DNA of 32,451 nucleotides from UBA1361 sp041656375 (lineage in GTDB: Bacteria; Bacillota_I; Bacilli_A; RFN20; CAG-826): NCBI GenBank assembly GCA_964410505.1, contig CAYPGR010000011.1, forward strand, positions 1-32,451, given 5' to 3'. Made by a program: the position numbers and the translations under genes. This document shows positions 31,629-32,451 of the stretch, piece by piece. Below the pieces are notes generated by a model. The model was given only the letters and a program-made list of their open reading frames with translations. It was not told the origin of the DNA and made no database searches. Numbering within the stretch: position 1 is the first letter of the stretch; each line of letters begins with the position of its first letter.

Positions 31629-31650
31629 ATTAATTAGGAATAACTTGATT

Positions 31651-32187
31651 TTAGAAGTTTTCTGGTTTGCTATCGACATCAGCATACTTGTGGGCAATGC
31701 TACTTGCTGCAGCGGCGGCAATAGCGCCTACGATGTCATCTAAAAAGGTGTTGCACGTTTTTTTGCCTTCAACTTTTTTGTCAAGTTCGCCAATAATGCC
31801 TGGTTTTGTTTTGTCAACAAAGCCAAAGTTGGTTGAACCTATTGAACCATAAACATTGACGATTGATAAAGCAAGAATTTCATCAATTCCGTAAAGACCA
31901 TAGTCACTTAAAATGATCGTTGAGAGTGGTTCACTAAGTTTACCTTGCTCAGCTAAAATGTCGAGTTCAAGCCCCGTTAAGATGGCGTTTTGAACTTCAC
32001 GCTTCATCAACACACGTTTGACGTGGTCTAAACACACATCGATAGTCAAAAACGGTAAGTATTTGGTTTGAAGACCAAGGGTGATATCGGCGATATCTTG
32101 TTGGGAGACGCCTCTTTTGAGTAAGCGGTCAACGATGACGACGTATTTTTTTTCGTCGTTTAAACGATTTTTTTCTAAATTATGCAT
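31651..32187 (-). CDS. pgpA: PgpA/YutG-type phosphatidylglycerophosphatase-like protein
   Basis: 178 residues of the PgpA family in its soluble Bacillus YutG-like form. The N-terminal helical part (1-65) is followed by the core with 'GIDEILALSIVN' (acidic 102-103), 'FGFVDKTKPGIIGELD' (121-136) and 'TFLDDIVGAIAAA' (D150-D151), the acidic motifs expected to bind metal. PgpA enzymes dephosphorylate phosphatidylglycerophosphate in phospholipid synthesis; without TM helices, activity on a lipid is less certain here. An AAAGGAG site lies before the ATG at 32187. Convergent with the opp operon. Confidence 0.87.
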   Translation of the reverse strand: MHNLEKNRLNDEKKYVVIVDRLLKRGVSQQDIADITLGLQTKYLPFLTIDVCLDHVKRVLMKREVQNAILTGLELDILAEQGKLSEPLSTIILSDYGLYGIDEILALSIVNVYGSIGSTNFGFVDKTKPGIIGELDKKVEGKKTCNTFLDDIVGAIAAAAASSIAHKYADVDSKPENF

Positions 32188-32335
32188 AAATAACTCCTTT
32201 AATGTATTTTACATGTTTGAATTAAGATTTTTATATTTTATAGGGGACTTAATTAGGGATTAGAATATCACATTTGTTCTAAATACGGAAGTAAAATGAT
32301 GTATTTTTAATAAGAAAATGATGACGTCATGAGTA

Positions 32336-32382
32336 AATAAAAACCCCTAGATCTTTCTGCAAATTTGCGAGTTAATCTAGGG
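32336..32382 (-). terminator. Terminator of an unidentified upstream minus-strand gene
   Basis: On the minus strand CCCTAGAT / ATCTAGGG (8 bp) encloses a 22-base loop that itself holds the palindrome GCAAATTTGC. T-rich sequence follows (TTTTTATTT). The unit lies about 150 bases before the pgpA gene and must serve a gene beyond the window's right edge. Confidence 0.7.
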
Positions 32383-32451
32383 TACTTTATGTATGCATGG
32401 AGCAGGTGACGGGAATTAGGTTAAGTGTAGCACTATCTAACAATAAGTGCA
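32383..32451 (-). other. 3' end of an unidentified minus-strand transcript
   Basis: Just upstream of the terminator. On the minus strand the segment ends CCCGTCACCTGCTCCA (about 32398-32413), which looks like a tRNA 3' end with CCA. No T-loop or T-stem pairing precedes it, so it is not a normal tRNA. One frame is open from the edge to a TAA, but its 20 residues match nothing I know. A small non-coding RNA or a gene tail are both possible. Confidence 0.3.

Noticed and set aside
32398..32451. tRNA ending in CCA at the right edge, minus strand
   Set aside because: The preceding bases do not form a T-stem or a TTCRANY T-loop, and no acceptor pairing can be checked inside the window.
1..32451. 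CRISPR array, prophage or intact insertion sequence
   Set aside because: No regularly spaced repeats, transposase, integrase or phage structural genes were seen on either strand.

Overview
The window looks like a chromosomal segment of a small-genome, AT-rich, deep-branching Bacillota/Mollicutes-type bacterium (Acholeplasma/Izemoplasma/RF39-like). The assignment rests on gene content (spx, RNase J, ylbF-rsmD-coaD, YitT, CYTH plus NAD kinase, a low-GC Opp system with CcpA-type control) and on low GC. TGA serves as a stop codon (trpS/HAD and rsmD/coaD ATGA overlaps), so the standard bacterial code applies and Mycoplasma/Spiroplasma-type TGA=Trp does not. The species is not identified.

Layout. 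1-19: start of a truncated minus-strand gene. 239-1279: YitT-family membrane protein. 1322-6176 (minus): two divergent-in-sequence NAD(P)-binding SDR proteins followed by a fused ATPase-permease (FtsX/MacB type) ABC protein with a very large ectodomain. 6189-6517: non-coding stretch with two degenerate 30-bp direct repeats. 6518-6695: tRNA-Ser(GGA) with its own promoter and terminator. 6692-7474: YwaF/TMEM164-like membrane protein (minus). 7537-10154: RluC/D-type pseudouridine synthase and phosphohexomutase. 10147-11933 (minus): trpS and a Cof-type HAD phosphatase. 12084-14317: Spx, then CYTH phosphatase (minus), NAD kinase and a membrane-anchored EIIB-like protein. 14297-17152 (minus): peptide deformylase, RNase J, Maf. 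17240-18605: ylbF-rsmD-coaD. 18606-19376 (minus): PgeF-like laccase-domain protein. 19471-22567: NUDIX hydrolase, then deoD with two unidentified membrane proteins. 22670-31595: a cre-controlled oppABCDF operon with a small DUF3899-type membrane protein. 31651-32187 (minus): PgpA/YutG-type phosphatase. 32336-32451: terminator and 3' end of an unidentified minus-strand transcript.

Most genes are ordinary housekeeping genes packed tightly, often overlapping, including convergent pairs with no spacer. The most distinctive part is the peptide/solute importer. OppA is long with a C-terminal beta-rich extension, OppC carries about 370 extra residues between its first two membrane helices, and both ATPases carry long charged helical inserts at different places in the fold. 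Upstream lie a perfect CcpA cre site, a 16-bp perfect palindrome and a promoter; a 12-bp hairpin separates oppA from the rest.

A second signal worth following is a group of four genes (SDR at 6176, pseudouridine synthase at 7537, ylbF at 17240, NUDIX at 19471) in which a -10 hexamer sits exactly six bases before the ATG with no ribosome binding site, as expected for leaderless mRNAs.
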